DNA from: Pseudomonas viridiflava
Lineage (GTDB): Bacteria; Pseudomonadota; Gammaproteobacteria; Pseudomonadales; Pseudomonadaceae
DNA length: 64,000 nt
Direction of reading: 5' to 3'
Assembly (NCBI RefSeq): GCF_900585905.1
Contig: NZ_UTVH01000095.1
Coordinates: 496,001-560,000 of the forward strand
Shown: piece after piece, positions 54,359-62,981 of the stretch
Layout of the letters: every line of letters starts with the position of its first letter
Numbering within the stretch: position 1 is the first letter of the stretch
Program-made: the position numbers and the translations under genes
The notes under the pieces: model-generated
Told to the model about the DNA's origin: nothing
Databases searched by the model: none
Seen by the model: the letters and a program-made list of their open reading frames with translations, nothing else

Positions 54359-54721
54359 TCAGGCGCGAAGCCACGAATCCACAGTGTCTGCACCGTACTC
54401 TTGTTTCCAGGATTTGAGGCCGCGGTGATTACCACCTTTGGTTTCAATCAACTCGCCGGTGTGCGGGTTGTGATAAACCTTGACCACGCGCGCGCGACGG
54501 CGTTTTGGGCCGGAGGGTGCTGGCTGCGATGAGGAGCCTTTTGGATCGAGGATGGCGACGATGTCGCGCAGACCCTTGTCGTAGGTGCCCATCAGGGCCT
54601 GCAGCTTCTGTTCGAACTCGATTTCTTTCTTCAGGCCGGCGTCATTCTTCAGCGTTTCCAGCTGGGCCAGCTGTTCCTGAAGGGCTTTTTCTGCTGCGCG
54701 AAATTCGGCAAGTCTGGACAA
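54359..54721 (-). CDS. mvaT: MvaT, H-NS family xenogeneic silencer, TTG start
   Basis: A 120-residue nucleoid protein that silences AT-rich, often horizontally acquired DNA. The N-terminal coiled coil (SRLAEFRAAEKALQEQLAQL to about 65) oligomerises; the C-terminal domain carries KVYHNPHTGELIETKGGNHR, the AT-hook-like region of MvaT/MvaU that binds the minor groove. No ATG fits: the conserved N-terminus is reached only from TTG at 54721, with GGAG nine bases upstream. The in-frame ATG at 54760 adds a non-conserved hydrophobic stretch. The upstream 360 bases are AT-rich, which suits autoregulation. Confidence 0.95.
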   Translation of the reverse strand: MSRLAEFRAAEKALQEQLAQLETLKNDAGLKKEIEFEQKLQALMGTYDKGLRDIVAILDPKGSSSQPAPSGPKRRRARVVKVYHNPHTGELIETKGGNHRGLKSWKQEYGADTVDSWLRA

Positions 54722-55081
54722 ATAACATACTCCAACGGCAAATGCTGTTACCAGCGTCAAACGGCAATCAGGCGGCGCCGCGGATGCAAGTGTATGAAAC
54801 CCCGTGCAAGGGTAGTGCGGTACTGCTACCGGGCTAACTTGGCGCTCAACCTGTCATCGTGATAAGGAAAAGTTTGGTGTTGAATCAGTTGCGCGTAAAT
54901 CATGCACGTTTTTTCCACATTAGAAAATAGTTTTAGAACAATTAACTAGCCACGTTCACCTCACACTGCATCGCCGTGCACAGGTGACTTCTGTGTTGGG
55001 GCAGCGGGAGTTGTAAGTTATTTCCGACATTGTACGTCTGATGATGAATAATGGATCCCATTGTGCTGTTGGTTATTGGTA
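54722..55081. other. mvaT promoter region
   Basis: A 360-base gap, strongly AT-rich around 54905-54950. It contains a GGTAG-N10-CTACC repeat near 54814-54833. MvaT proteins bind AT-rich DNA and control their own genes, so this is a likely autoregulatory region. No gene is supported. Confidence 0.4.
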
Positions 55082-56194
55082 TCAAAGCCCTTGCTGCAGC
55101 GCCGGATCATCCGGGTTCTGTTGCTCCAGCTCAGCCAGAAGCACCTGCACGTTCTGCAACTGACCCGTTTCCTGCCAGTAACGAATCAACAAAACCCGCG
55201 CTTTCCGGTTTGCTGGCTGACGTTGCAGGATGTCATTGAGCTGTCGCTGTGCAGCGTCTACTTGCTGCAAATCGTGCAAGGTAACCGCCAACTGGTAGCG
55301 GTAGTGGCTGTTGTCCGGCTCCAGTTCCACCGCCTTGGCCAGTGCCAGCAACGCATACTCGGTCTGCTGATGCGCCAATAGCCATTGCCCCAGTGCGTAT
55401 TGCAAGCGCGCCAACTGCGGTTGCCTGGAAAGCAGTTGGCCAAGCAGTTGGCGTGCTTCATCGGCTTTGCCCTGCTTGTCCATACGCTCAATCCAGGCGA
55501 GGGCGATGTCGAGATTTTCTGGCTCTTTTGCCCGGGCTGCCTGCAGGGTGGCCATTGCTTTGCCGGCGTCACCGTTATGCGCTTGCAGGCGTGCCAGCTG
55601 CAGCTGGTTTGCCGCGTCGGGAGGCTCGCGCTCCAGAAGGGTGAGGGTGTCCTCGACGCTTTGCTGCAACGCCACGTAATAAAGTCCGAGATCGTCCGGT
55701 GCCATGTCGAGCAATGCCAGGGTAGCGGCGAGTTTGATCGAGGGTTCGGGGTCATCCAGAAGGGGGCCCAGCACGATGCTGCGCTGAGCATTGGGCAGCA
55801 TTTGCGAGGTTGTCTCGATGGCCGCCAGGCGCACCTGCAACGAGCCTCCCTCAAGTGCGGTATTGAGCAGTTTGAGAGCCTGCGGGCTCGGATAATAGGC
55901 CAGCTCGGCCAGCAGGCTGGCACGTTGAATCTCCGAGAGGTCATCGCGGGCCAGTTGCTGATAGAGCACGCGCGCCGCGCCTGGCTTGCCGTTGTGCGCC
56001 ATTTCCAGCGCTTGCGCGTAGGTCTGGCTCAGCACCGCTGGAGCAGCGGACTGCGATGTGCTGCGCCAGGCGAGGAAGGCCACCACCAGCAGTGCCAACA
56101 CCATTGCGCCGATCAGCAGCTTGCGTATGCGTCGGCCCATGGCAGGCTGGTCAAGGGAACCTCGAAAAGGCAGTCTGAACATACCCGTATCCAT
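55082..56194 (-). CDS. Membrane-anchored HEAT/TPR repeat protein
   Basis: A 370-residue protein with a short cytosolic N-terminus, one membrane helix (about 25-42, LLIGAMVLALLVVAFLAW) and a helical-repeat domain outside. Residues about 60-170 look like HEAT-type pairs (SLLAELAYYPSPQALKLLNT, LLDDPEPSIKLAATLALLDM); about 195-370 are TPRs (QYALGQWLLAHQQTEYALLA, VELEPDNSHYRYQLAV). Such proteins act as assembly scaffolds. The ATG at 56194 is preferred over the long open frame to 56410; internal ATGs at 56182 and 56140 remain possible. Partner unknown. Confidence 0.75.
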   Translation of the reverse strand: MDTGMFRLPFRGSLDQPAMGRRIRKLLIGAMVLALLVVAFLAWRSTSQSAAPAVLSQTYAQALEMAHNGKPGAARVLYQQLARDDLSEIQRASLLAELAYYPSPQALKLLNTALEGGSLQVRLAAIETTSQMLPNAQRSIVLGPLLDDPEPSIKLAATLALLDMAPDDLGLYYVALQQSVEDTLTLLEREPPDAANQLQLARLQAHNGDAGKAMATLQAARAKEPENLDIALAWIERMDKQGKADEARQLLGQLLSRQPQLARLQYALGQWLLAHQQTEYALLALAKAVELEPDNSHYRYQLAVTLHDLQQVDAAQRQLNDILQRQPANRKARVLLIRYWQETGQLQNVQVLLAELEQQNPDDPALQQGL

Positions 56195-56363
56195 TGCGTG
56201 AGGCCTTGCAGCTTCGTGGAGTGACTTGCTGCTGTCAAACGGCGCAGGCCTGGGGCATGCGCGAGAGGCATAAAAAAGCCTTGAGCGTCGGGCGTTCGCG
56301 GCTGTGTTTATCAAAGAGGTTTTGACTGTTCTTGAGATTTCAGCGCTGCAAGCAACAAAAACC

Positions 56364-56526
56364 GTAGGAGCGCGCTTGCCCGCGATGGAGCCGGGGCATG
56401 GGCCGCACATTCATAAGCCGAACTATCGCTATCGCGTACAAGGTGGATCGCGATCCGGATCATTCCTGCAGGTGTGCGGATTGACCTGCGGCTGAAATAC
56501 CGTCATCGCGGCAAAGCGCGCTCCTA
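56364..56526. repeat. REPIN: pair of inverted REP elements
   Basis: GTAGGAGCGCGCTTGCCCGC (56364-56383) and its inverted near-copy GCGGCAAAGCGCGCTCCTAC (56507-56526) enclose about 120 bases. This is the Pseudomonas GTAGGAGC-type REP, arranged as a doublet. Such doublets are moved by RAYT transposases elsewhere on the chromosome and sit in non-coding gaps. The surrounding 560-base gap (56195-56754) has no gene. Confidence 0.85.
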
Positions 56527-56642
56527 CAGGCCCGTGCGGGGCACGCATGCTACGCGAACCGAGATATCAAGAGCACCGCTAGTCGAGCGCCGTTGGGCCA
56601 TTGGATGGCCCGTCGCCGCGTGCGCCAGTGAAAAATGGTCAG

Positions 56643-56665
56643 CCCCCTTGCCTTGACAAGGGGGG
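56643..56665 (-). terminator. GC-rich hairpin after oprN (possible operon terminator)
   Basis: CCCCCTTG and CAAGGGGG pair around CCTTGA, 90 bases after the oprN stop. On the minus strand an ATTTTT run follows eight bases later, so it may be the end of the mexEF-oprN transcript. Confidence 0.4.
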
Positions 56666-56754
56666 TCGACCGTCAGGGCGAAACCAGAACTCAGCCGCGC
56701 CGCGAATACCGCTGCCACCCCTCAGTCAGAAGAGCACAGCGTTTATTCCAGCAA

Positions 56755-58155
56755 TCAAGCCTGAGGCTGCCAACCCCCACCCAGCGCTTTGTAGATTGCC
56801 ACAATGCCGTGATACAGATCGATTTCCGCCTGCGCCTGCGCATCTTCGGCCGCCAGACGCTCGCGTTCAGCGTCCAGCAATACGAGGAAATCTGCCGTGC
56901 CTTCGCGGTATTGCACCGACGCCAGGTTGGCGGCCGAACGGCTGGCCTCGCTCTGACGAATCAGCGAGACCAAACGCTGCTGGCGCTTGTCGTAGTCGCT
57001 GAAAGCATTTTCCGACTCTTCAAGGGCGAGTAATACTTGCTGCTCATAGTTGGCCAGCGCGCCTTCGGCGTCGGCATCGGCGCCGCGAATACGCGCTCGC
57101 ACGCTGCCCAGATCGAAAGCGGCCCAGGTGATGCTGGGGCCCAGCGCCCAGGCGTTGGCAGCGGATGAACCGATCTGCGAGCCACGTCCGGCGGTGAAAC
57201 CGAGGAAACCGCTCAGGCTGACCCGTGGGAACAGGTCTGCTGTCGCCACCCCGATGCGGGCGGTGGAGGAGGCCAGCTGGCGCTCGGCGGCGCGGATGTC
57301 CGGGCGCTGACGCAAGACCTGAGTCGGATCGCCGATGGTCAATGCCTTGGCAATGGCCGGCAGTTTCGCCGGGCCCAGGTCCACACTCAGGCGGTCAGGC
57401 CGCTCTCCCAGCAATGTCGCGATACGATTGCGCTGGCGCACCTGCTCTGCCTGCAGTTGTGGCACCGAAGCTTCCACCCCGGCCAGCCGCGCATCTGCCC
57501 TGACCACGTCCAGCTCGTTGCCAACACCGGCGTCCCGCAATTGCGCGGTGATGCCCCGTGAATCCTGCTGGTTTTTCAGGTTGTCCCGGGCAATATGTTC
57601 GCGCAACTGGGCGCCACGCAGCTGGCCATAGGCGTCCACCAGTTCGGCGATCAGGGTGACCTGCAGCTGATAAAGATCAGCCTCGGCCGCGTCCTGATCG
57701 GCGTCACTGGATTCCAGTTGGCGCTGGATGCGCCCGAACAGATCGACTTCCCAGGCCATGTCCAGGCCCAGGTCATAGCGCTCGCTATTGACCCTTCGCT
57801 CGGTCAGGCCGGGTTGCTGGCCTTTGCCCAGATCGCTGCTGGCGCGGCTGGTGATCACTGGCATGGCGTCATTGGCAACGTCATCACGAATGGCACGGGC
57901 CGATTTCAGACGGGCAAAGGCAACGCGCAGCTCGCGGTTATCCTTCAGGGATTTTTCCACCAGTTGGTTGAGGACCGGGTCATCGAACTGCTGCCACCAG
58001 ATGGTTTGTTGGCGGCTGCGGTCAAAGTTGCCCTTTTCCGCCGCCGCGATATGTGCAGGCGCAGTATCCGGCGCCTGGTAGTCCGGGCCGACGGCGCAGG
58101 CCGCCAGGGCCAGCACCAGCAGGCTGGGCATGAACAGCTTTAGCGTTGTCATCAA
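56755..58155 (-). CDS. oprN: Outer-membrane efflux channel OprN
   Basis: A 466-residue TolC-type outer membrane factor. It starts with a lipoprotein signal, MMTTLKLFMPSLLVLALAAC, lipidated Cys20, then GPDYQAP as in NodT-family channels. Two OEP repeats follow, with the family features RPDIRAAERQLASSTARIGVATADLFP and the paired helical hairpins. It overlaps mexF by four bases (ATGA) and is the last gene of the efflux operon. Assignment as OprN rests on its MexEF-type partners. Confidence 0.93.
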   Translation of the reverse strand: MMTTLKLFMPSLLVLALAACAVGPDYQAPDTAPAHIAAAEKGNFDRSRQQTIWWQQFDDPVLNQLVEKSLKDNRELRVAFARLKSARAIRDDVANDAMPVITSRASSDLGKGQQPGLTERRVNSERYDLGLDMAWEVDLFGRIQRQLESSDADQDAAEADLYQLQVTLIAELVDAYGQLRGAQLREHIARDNLKNQQDSRGITAQLRDAGVGNELDVVRADARLAGVEASVPQLQAEQVRQRNRIATLLGERPDRLSVDLGPAKLPAIAKALTIGDPTQVLRQRPDIRAAERQLASSTARIGVATADLFPRVSLSGFLGFTAGRGSQIGSSAANAWALGPSITWAAFDLGSVRARIRGADADAEGALANYEQQVLLALEESENAFSDYDKRQQRLVSLIRQSEASRSAANLASVQYREGTADFLVLLDAERERLAAEDAQAQAEIDLYHGIVAIYKALGGGWQPQA

Positions 58156-61100
58156 TGCGCCTCCCGGCTCAGGGTTTGCAAATCTTGCGCCCGGGCTGCC
58201 TTGCGAGCCTGTTTGCGTTCGACATAGTTACGGATCAGGACGTAAAACACCGGCGTCAGCAGCAAGCCGAAGAAGGTCACCCCGAGCATGCCGGAGAACA
58301 CCGCAACACCCATGGCATGACGCATCTCAGCACCCGCGCCACTGGAGAACACCAGCGGTACAACGCCCATGATGAAGGCGAAGGACGTCATCAGGATCGG
58401 CCGCAGTCGCAGGCGGCAGGCTTCCAGCACGGCGTCCAGCGGTGACATGCCTTCGCTCTGTTTATCCTTGGCAAACTCGACGATAAGAATGGCGTTCTTG
58501 CAGGCCAGGCCCACCAGCACGATCAAGCCGATCTGGGTGAAGATGTTGTTGTCGCTGCCGGAAAGGATCACCCCGGTAATGGCCGACAGCAGCGTCATCG
58601 GTACGATCAGGATCACTGCCAGTGGCAGGCTCCAGCTTTCGTATTGCGCCGCCAGCACGAGGAAGGCCAGCAAGACGCAGAGCGGGAAGACCAGTAGCGC
58701 GGTGTTGCCCGAGAGAATCTGCTGATAGGTGATCTCGGTCCATTCGTAGGTCATGCCGTTGGGCAGTTCAGCCTTGAGCAACTTTTCCATCGCCGTCTGC
58801 GCCTGGCCCGAACTGTAACCGGGAGCGGCAGCGCCGTTGATCTCGGCCGTGATGAACCCGTTGTAGTGCATGACCCGGTCCGGGCCTGCGGTGTCGCTGA
58901 CCTTGATAAAGGTCGCCAGCGGAATCATCTCGCCCAGATTGTTGCGTACCTTGAGCTGACCGATCTGATCGGCGTCCTGACGGAACTGCTGTTCAGCCTG
59001 GACGTTGACCTGATAAGTGCGGCCGAAGCGGTTGAAGTCGTTGGCATACAACGAGCCCAGGTACACCTGCAGGGTGTCGAAGATATCGCTGATGGCGACG
59101 CCGTGGGTCTTGGCCTTTTCGCGATCGATAGCCGCGTCGACCTGCGGTACGTTCACCGTGTAACTGGTAAACAGCGCGGCCAGTTCCGGTACGTCATGGC
59201 TCTTGGCGATGACATTCATGGTCTCTTTGTACAGCTCGTCGTAACCCAGGTTGCCACGGTCCTCGATCTGCAGGCGGAAGCCGCCAATGGTGCCCAGACC
59301 CTGTACCGGTGGCGGCGGGAAGATGGCCATGTAGGCATCCTGGATCTCGCCGTACTTGCCATTCAATGCGCCGGCAATGGCCCCTGCCGACAGGCTGGCG
59401 TCCGTGCGCTCCTCGAAAGGCTTCAAGGTGACAAACACGATGCCGGCATTCGGGCTGTTGGTGAAACCGTTGATCGACAGGCCAGGGAAGGCAATGGCGC
59501 TTTCAACGCCGTCCTGCTTGAGTGCAATATCCGACATGCGCTTGATCACATCTTCGGTGCGATCAAGGCTCGCAGCGTCCGGCAACTGAGCAAAGGCCAC
59601 CAGATACTGCTTGTCCTGCGGCGGCACGAAACCAGTGGGCGTAGCGGCAAAACCGAAATAAGTCAGCACCATCAGGCCCGCATAGAGAATCAGCGCGATA
59701 CCGCTGCCGCGAATGACCCGGGCAACGATGCCGACATACCCATTACTGGCGCGTTCGAAGACCCGATTGAAGGGACGGAACAGCCAGCCGCCGAAGATGC
59801 GATCCAGGAACTTCGAGAAGCGATCCTTGGGCGCGCCGTGGGCCTGCAGCAGAACAGCCGAGAGCGCGGGCGACAGGGTCAGCGAGTTGAAAGCGGAGAT
59901 CACCGTCGAGATGGCAATGGTCAGCGCGAACTGTTTATAGAACTGCCCCGTGAGGCCTGAGATGAAGGCCGCCGGCACGAACACCGCGCACAACACCAGG
60001 GCGGTGGCGATGATCGGGCCGGTGACTTCGCGCATGGCCCGCTTGGTGGCTTCAACCGGGTTGTGCCCCAGCTCGATGTTTCGCTCGACGTTTTCCACCA
60101 CGACGATGGCGTCATCCACCACGATGCCGATGGCCAGCACCAGACCGAACAGCGACAGCGCATTGAGCGAGAAACCGAACAGGTGCATGACCGCGAAGGT
60201 GCCGATCAGCGATACGGGTACTGCCACCAGCGGGATGATCGAAGCGCGCCAGGTCTGCAGAAACAGAATGACGACCAGCACGACCAGAATCAGCGCTTCG
60301 AACAGGGTGTGCACGACCGCTTCGATGGAGCCCCTGACAAACACGGTCGGGTCATAGGCGATGGCGTAATCCATGCCTTCCGGGAAGCCTTTTTTCAACT
60401 CGGCCATCGTCGATCGAACGTCATTGGAGATGTCGATGGCGTTTGAGCCGGGCCGCTGGAAAATCGGAATCGCAACGGCCGGCTGGTTGTCGAGCAACGA
60501 GCGCAGTGCGTACTGGTTGGAACCCAGTTCGATGCGTGCGATGTCACGCAGACGAGTGATTTCGCCATCGGCGCCCGCACGAATCACGATGTTCTCGAAT
60601 TCTTCCTCAGTAACCAGGCGGCCTTGGGTGTTGACCGACATTTGGAAGCTGGTAGCGCTGGGCGAGGGCGGGGCGCCCAATTGACCGGCCGCCACCTGGC
60701 GGTTCTGCTCGCGGATGGCAGTGACCACATCGGTGGCCGTCAGGTTGCGCGACGCAGTCTTGTTCGGGTCAAGCCAGACCCGCAGCGAGTAGTCGCCCAT
60801 GCCGAACAGCTGCACGTCGCCGACACCGCCCAGGCGCGCCAACTCATCCTTGATGTTGAGGATGGCGTAGTTGGACAGGTAGAGCATGTCATAGCGTTTG
60901 TCCGGCGACGTCAGGTGAACCACCATGGTCAGGTCCGGCGACGCTTTGTCTACGGTAATGCCGATGCGGGTGACTTCTTCCGGCAGCTTGGGTTCGGTGC
61001 GGGTCACCCGGTTCTGCACCTGCACCTGCGCATTGTCCAGGTCAGTGCCCAGAGCGAAGGTGATGGTCAGGGTGATCTTGCCGTCGGCGGTGGACTGCGA

Positions 61101-61343
61101 GGACATGTAGAGCATGTTCTCGACCCCGGTAATCGCCTGCTCCAGCGGCGCGGCGACGGTTTCGCCGATGACCTTGGGGTTGGCACCGGGGAAGTTGGCG
61201 CGCACCACGACGGTGGGCGGCACGACTTCCGGGTATTCACTGATCGGCAGCTGAAACAGCGAGATCGAGCCCGCGATCAGGATCATCAGCGAGAGCACGG
61301 CCGCGAAGATCGGACGCGAGATGAAGAATTGAGAGAAGTTCAT
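58152..61343 (-). CDS. mexF: RND multidrug efflux transporter MexF
   Basis: A 1063-residue proton-driven inner-membrane pump with 12 membrane helices and two large periplasmic loops. The start MNFSQFFISRPIFAAVLSLM is typical of RND pumps. The proton-relay pair is in GIVVDDAIVVVENVERNIEL (about 400-420). GFVPPQDKQYLVAFAQLPDA and LVLAAQYESWSLPLAVILIV are further signatures. MexEF-OprN pumps chloramphenicol, fluoroquinolones, trimethoprim and also quinolone-signal precursors in P. aeruginosa. It lies 12 bases after mexE. Confidence 0.95.
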   Translation of the reverse strand: MNFSQFFISRPIFAAVLSLMILIAGSISLFQLPISEYPEVVPPTVVVRANFPGANPKVIGETVAAPLEQAITGVENMLYMSSQSTADGKITLTITFALGTDLDNAQVQVQNRVTRTEPKLPEEVTRIGITVDKASPDLTMVVHLTSPDKRYDMLYLSNYAILNIKDELARLGGVGDVQLFGMGDYSLRVWLDPNKTASRNLTATDVVTAIREQNRQVAAGQLGAPPSPSATSFQMSVNTQGRLVTEEEFENIVIRAGADGEITRLRDIARIELGSNQYALRSLLDNQPAVAIPIFQRPGSNAIDISNDVRSTMAELKKGFPEGMDYAIAYDPTVFVRGSIEAVVHTLFEALILVVLVVILFLQTWRASIIPLVAVPVSLIGTFAVMHLFGFSLNALSLFGLVLAIGIVVDDAIVVVENVERNIELGHNPVEATKRAMREVTGPIIATALVLCAVFVPAAFISGLTGQFYKQFALTIAISTVISAFNSLTLSPALSAVLLQAHGAPKDRFSKFLDRIFGGWLFRPFNRVFERASNGYVGIVARVIRGSGIALILYAGLMVLTYFGFAATPTGFVPPQDKQYLVAFAQLPDAASLDRTEDVIKRMSDIALKQDGVESAIAFPGLSINGFTNSPNAGIVFVTLKPFEERTDASLSAGAIAGALNGKYGEIQDAYMAIFPPPPVQGLGTIGGFRLQIEDRGNLGYDELYKETMNVIAKSHDVPELAALFTSYTVNVPQVDAAIDREKAKTHGVAISDIFDTLQVYLGSLYANDFNRFGRTYQVNVQAEQQFRQDADQIGQLKVRNNLGEMIPLATFIKVSDTAGPDRVMHYNGFITAEINGAAAPGYSSGQAQTAMEKLLKAELPNGMTYEWTEITYQQILSGNTALLVFPLCVLLAFLVLAAQYESWSLPLAVILIVPMTLLSAITGVILSGSDNNIFTQIGLIVLVGLACKNAILIVEFAKDKQSEGMSPLDAVLEACRLRLRPILMTSFAFIMGVVPLVFSSGAGAEMRHAMGVAVFSGMLGVTFFGLLLTPVFYVLIRNYVERKQARKAARAQDLQTLSREAH

Positions 61344-61355
61344 CAGTGTTTTCCC

Positions 61356-62597
61356 TTAACCGCGCGACGCGGCGAGGCCGGCAACTTTTACCGCTGCTTT
61401 AGGCGGTGCGGGCGGCAAGTTGCTGGCTTCCAGCGCTTTGCGTTGCTGGAGAAGTGCGGCGAGGGTTTCGGCGCTGGCCATTTCGGTGACTTGCGGGTCT
61501 ACAGGCTGGCCGGGACGCACACGTTGCAGGCCTTTGACGACGATGGTGTCGTCCTTGCCCAGACCGCTGCGCACGATACGCAGCCCTTCGATCTTAGGCC
61601 CCAGTTCAACCGGGCGGTAGGCGGGCTTGTTGTCCTTGTCCATAACCAGTACGAATTTCTTGCCCAGGTCGGTGCCGACGGCTTCATCGCTGATCAACAC
61701 CGCCGAATAGGTGCCGCTGCCAACCAGCTTGACCCGCGCGTACAAGCCAGGTGTGAAACTGCCATCGGTGTTGTCGAACACGGCGCGACCACGGATGGTA
61801 CCCGTGCGTGGGTTGACCTGGTTGTCGATGAAATTCATCTGGCCCTGATGCGGGTTGCCGGTTTCATTGGACAGGCCCAGGTAGACCGGCGTGGTGTCGC
61901 CACGCTGCCCCTTGCGCGCCAGCTCCACGTATTTGAGGAATACGCGCTCATCGGCGTCGAAGTAGGCATAAACCTTGTCGGTGGACACTACACTGGTCAG
62001 CGCCGTGACATCGGCAGTGACAATGTTGCCCGCAGTGATTTCAGCGCGGCTGACGCGGCCGCTAATGGGCGCGGTGACGCGGGTGAAGCTCAGGTTCAGG
62101 CGGGCCAGGTCAAGTTGCGCCTGAATGGCGGCGACACCGGCGCGGGCTTCCTGGGCATTGCTTGTACGCGATTCGGCAAGTTCGGCGGAAATGGCATTGT
62201 TGGTGCGCAAGCGCTCGCCGCGCTGGGCTTCGTTATCAGTGCGCGAGGCGGTGGCACGAACCTGCTGCAACTGCGCTTCCAGGCGGCGGACTTCGGACTG
62301 GAAGGGGCGAGGATCGATCTGGAACAACAGATCGCCTTTCTTCACCAGCGCGCCGTCGGTGAAGGCCACTGAGTCAATCTGACCGGAGACCCGCGGTCGG
62401 ATTTCTACGGTTTCCGGCGCTTCCAGCCGCCCGGTAAACTCGTCCCACTCATTGACTGGCTGTTCGAGCACCTTTGCCACGCTTACTTTCGCGGCTGCTG
62501 GAGCGACGGTCGCTTCGGGAGCTCCGCCACATGCGCTGATCACCACCAGCGCCAGAGCGGCGAGGGGGAAGCGCAATTGATTGATTGTCTGGGCCAT
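61356..62597 (-). CDS. mexE: RND efflux periplasmic adaptor MexE
   Basis: A 413-residue membrane-fusion lipoprotein linking MexF to OprN. Signal MAQTINQLRFPLAALALVVIS with lipobox ISAC; then the beta-barrel/lipoyl/hairpin arrangement: VEIRPRVSGQIDSVAFTDGA, the coiled-coil hairpin (about 100-165) and LNLSFTRVTAPISGRVSRAE. The C-terminal tail is rich in alanine and proline. The frame is open upstream to 62723, but the lipoprotein signal fixes the ATG at 62597. It is the first gene of the operon, with a LysR-type box 115-133 bases upstream. Confidence 0.94.
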   Translation of the reverse strand: MAQTINQLRFPLAALALVVISACGGAPEATVAPAAAKVSVAKVLEQPVNEWDEFTGRLEAPETVEIRPRVSGQIDSVAFTDGALVKKGDLLFQIDPRPFQSEVRRLEAQLQQVRATASRTDNEAQRGERLRTNNAISAELAESRTSNAQEARAGVAAIQAQLDLARLNLSFTRVTAPISGRVSRAEITAGNIVTADVTALTSVVSTDKVYAYFDADERVFLKYVELARKGQRGDTTPVYLGLSNETGNPHQGQMNFIDNQVNPRTGTIRGRAVFDNTDGSFTPGLYARVKLVGSGTYSAVLISDEAVGTDLGKKFVLVMDKDNKPAYRPVELGPKIEGLRIVRSGLGKDDTIVVKGLQRVRPGQPVDPQVTEMASAETLAALLQQRKALEASNLPPAPPKAAVKVAGLAASRG

Positions 62598-62711
62598 GGA
62601 AACATCCGCACATATTGTTGAGATGGGGCGGATTCTGTTCTGGGGGGTGGTATTGCACGAATCGAATGAAACAAAAGTTAATATCACCCGGAATGATAAT
62701 GACAGTCTCTT

Positions 62712-62730
62712 CAATCGTAACAATTGATTG
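62712..62730. promoter_or_regulatory. LysR-type (MexT/nod-box-like) site upstream of mexE
   Basis: CAATC-N9-GATTG is a perfect inverted repeat with the ATC-N9-GAT core of nod boxes, which MexT, the LysR activator of mexEF-oprN, is known to bind in P. aeruginosa. It lies 115-133 bases before mexE. No mexT gene is next to the operon in this window. Confidence 0.55.
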
Positions 62731-62810
62731 GGCGGGATAAGCGAGGTGATACGCGGGCGGCACGAAGGCCGTTGATGGGGTCGGTAAGACGGGACGAAGC
62801 CGATGACGAC

Positions 62811-62964
62811 CTGGGACCGGCTTTAGCCGGGAAGGCGGTGTGTCAGGCGAGACGCCATCGCTGCCTCGCGCTGCTCTAGAGCTCCTGCGGGGTGATAGTG
62901 GATTTTGTAGGAGCAGCCGCAGGTTATGACGGCTGCGGAGGAGGTGTGTCAGGCACACCACCTC
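62811..62964. repeat. REP cluster between mexE and the ABC-F gene
   Basis: Several short palindromic units: CCGGCT-TT-AGCCGG (62817-62830) within GGGACCGGCTTTAGCCGGGA, GTAGGAGCAGCCG with CGGCTGC (62908-62936), and GGTGTG-TCAGG-CACACC (62943-62959). GGTGTGTCAGGC occurs twice (near 62837 and 62943). These are REP-like repeats; they may also help end the ABC-F transcript, whose stop is 18 bases away. Confidence 0.65.
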
Positions 62965-62981
62965 TGCAGCGTTGCTTCAGA

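Noticed and set aside
54140-54532. A plus-strand reading frame overlapping mvaT
   Set aside because: It runs through the mvaT terminator and antisense to mvaT, has no ribosome site and no recognisable domain.
60624-62372. A 582-codon plus-strand reading frame opposite mexF and mexE
   Set aside because: Spans two real minus-strand genes and their junction; low-complexity product. Shadow of codon bias.
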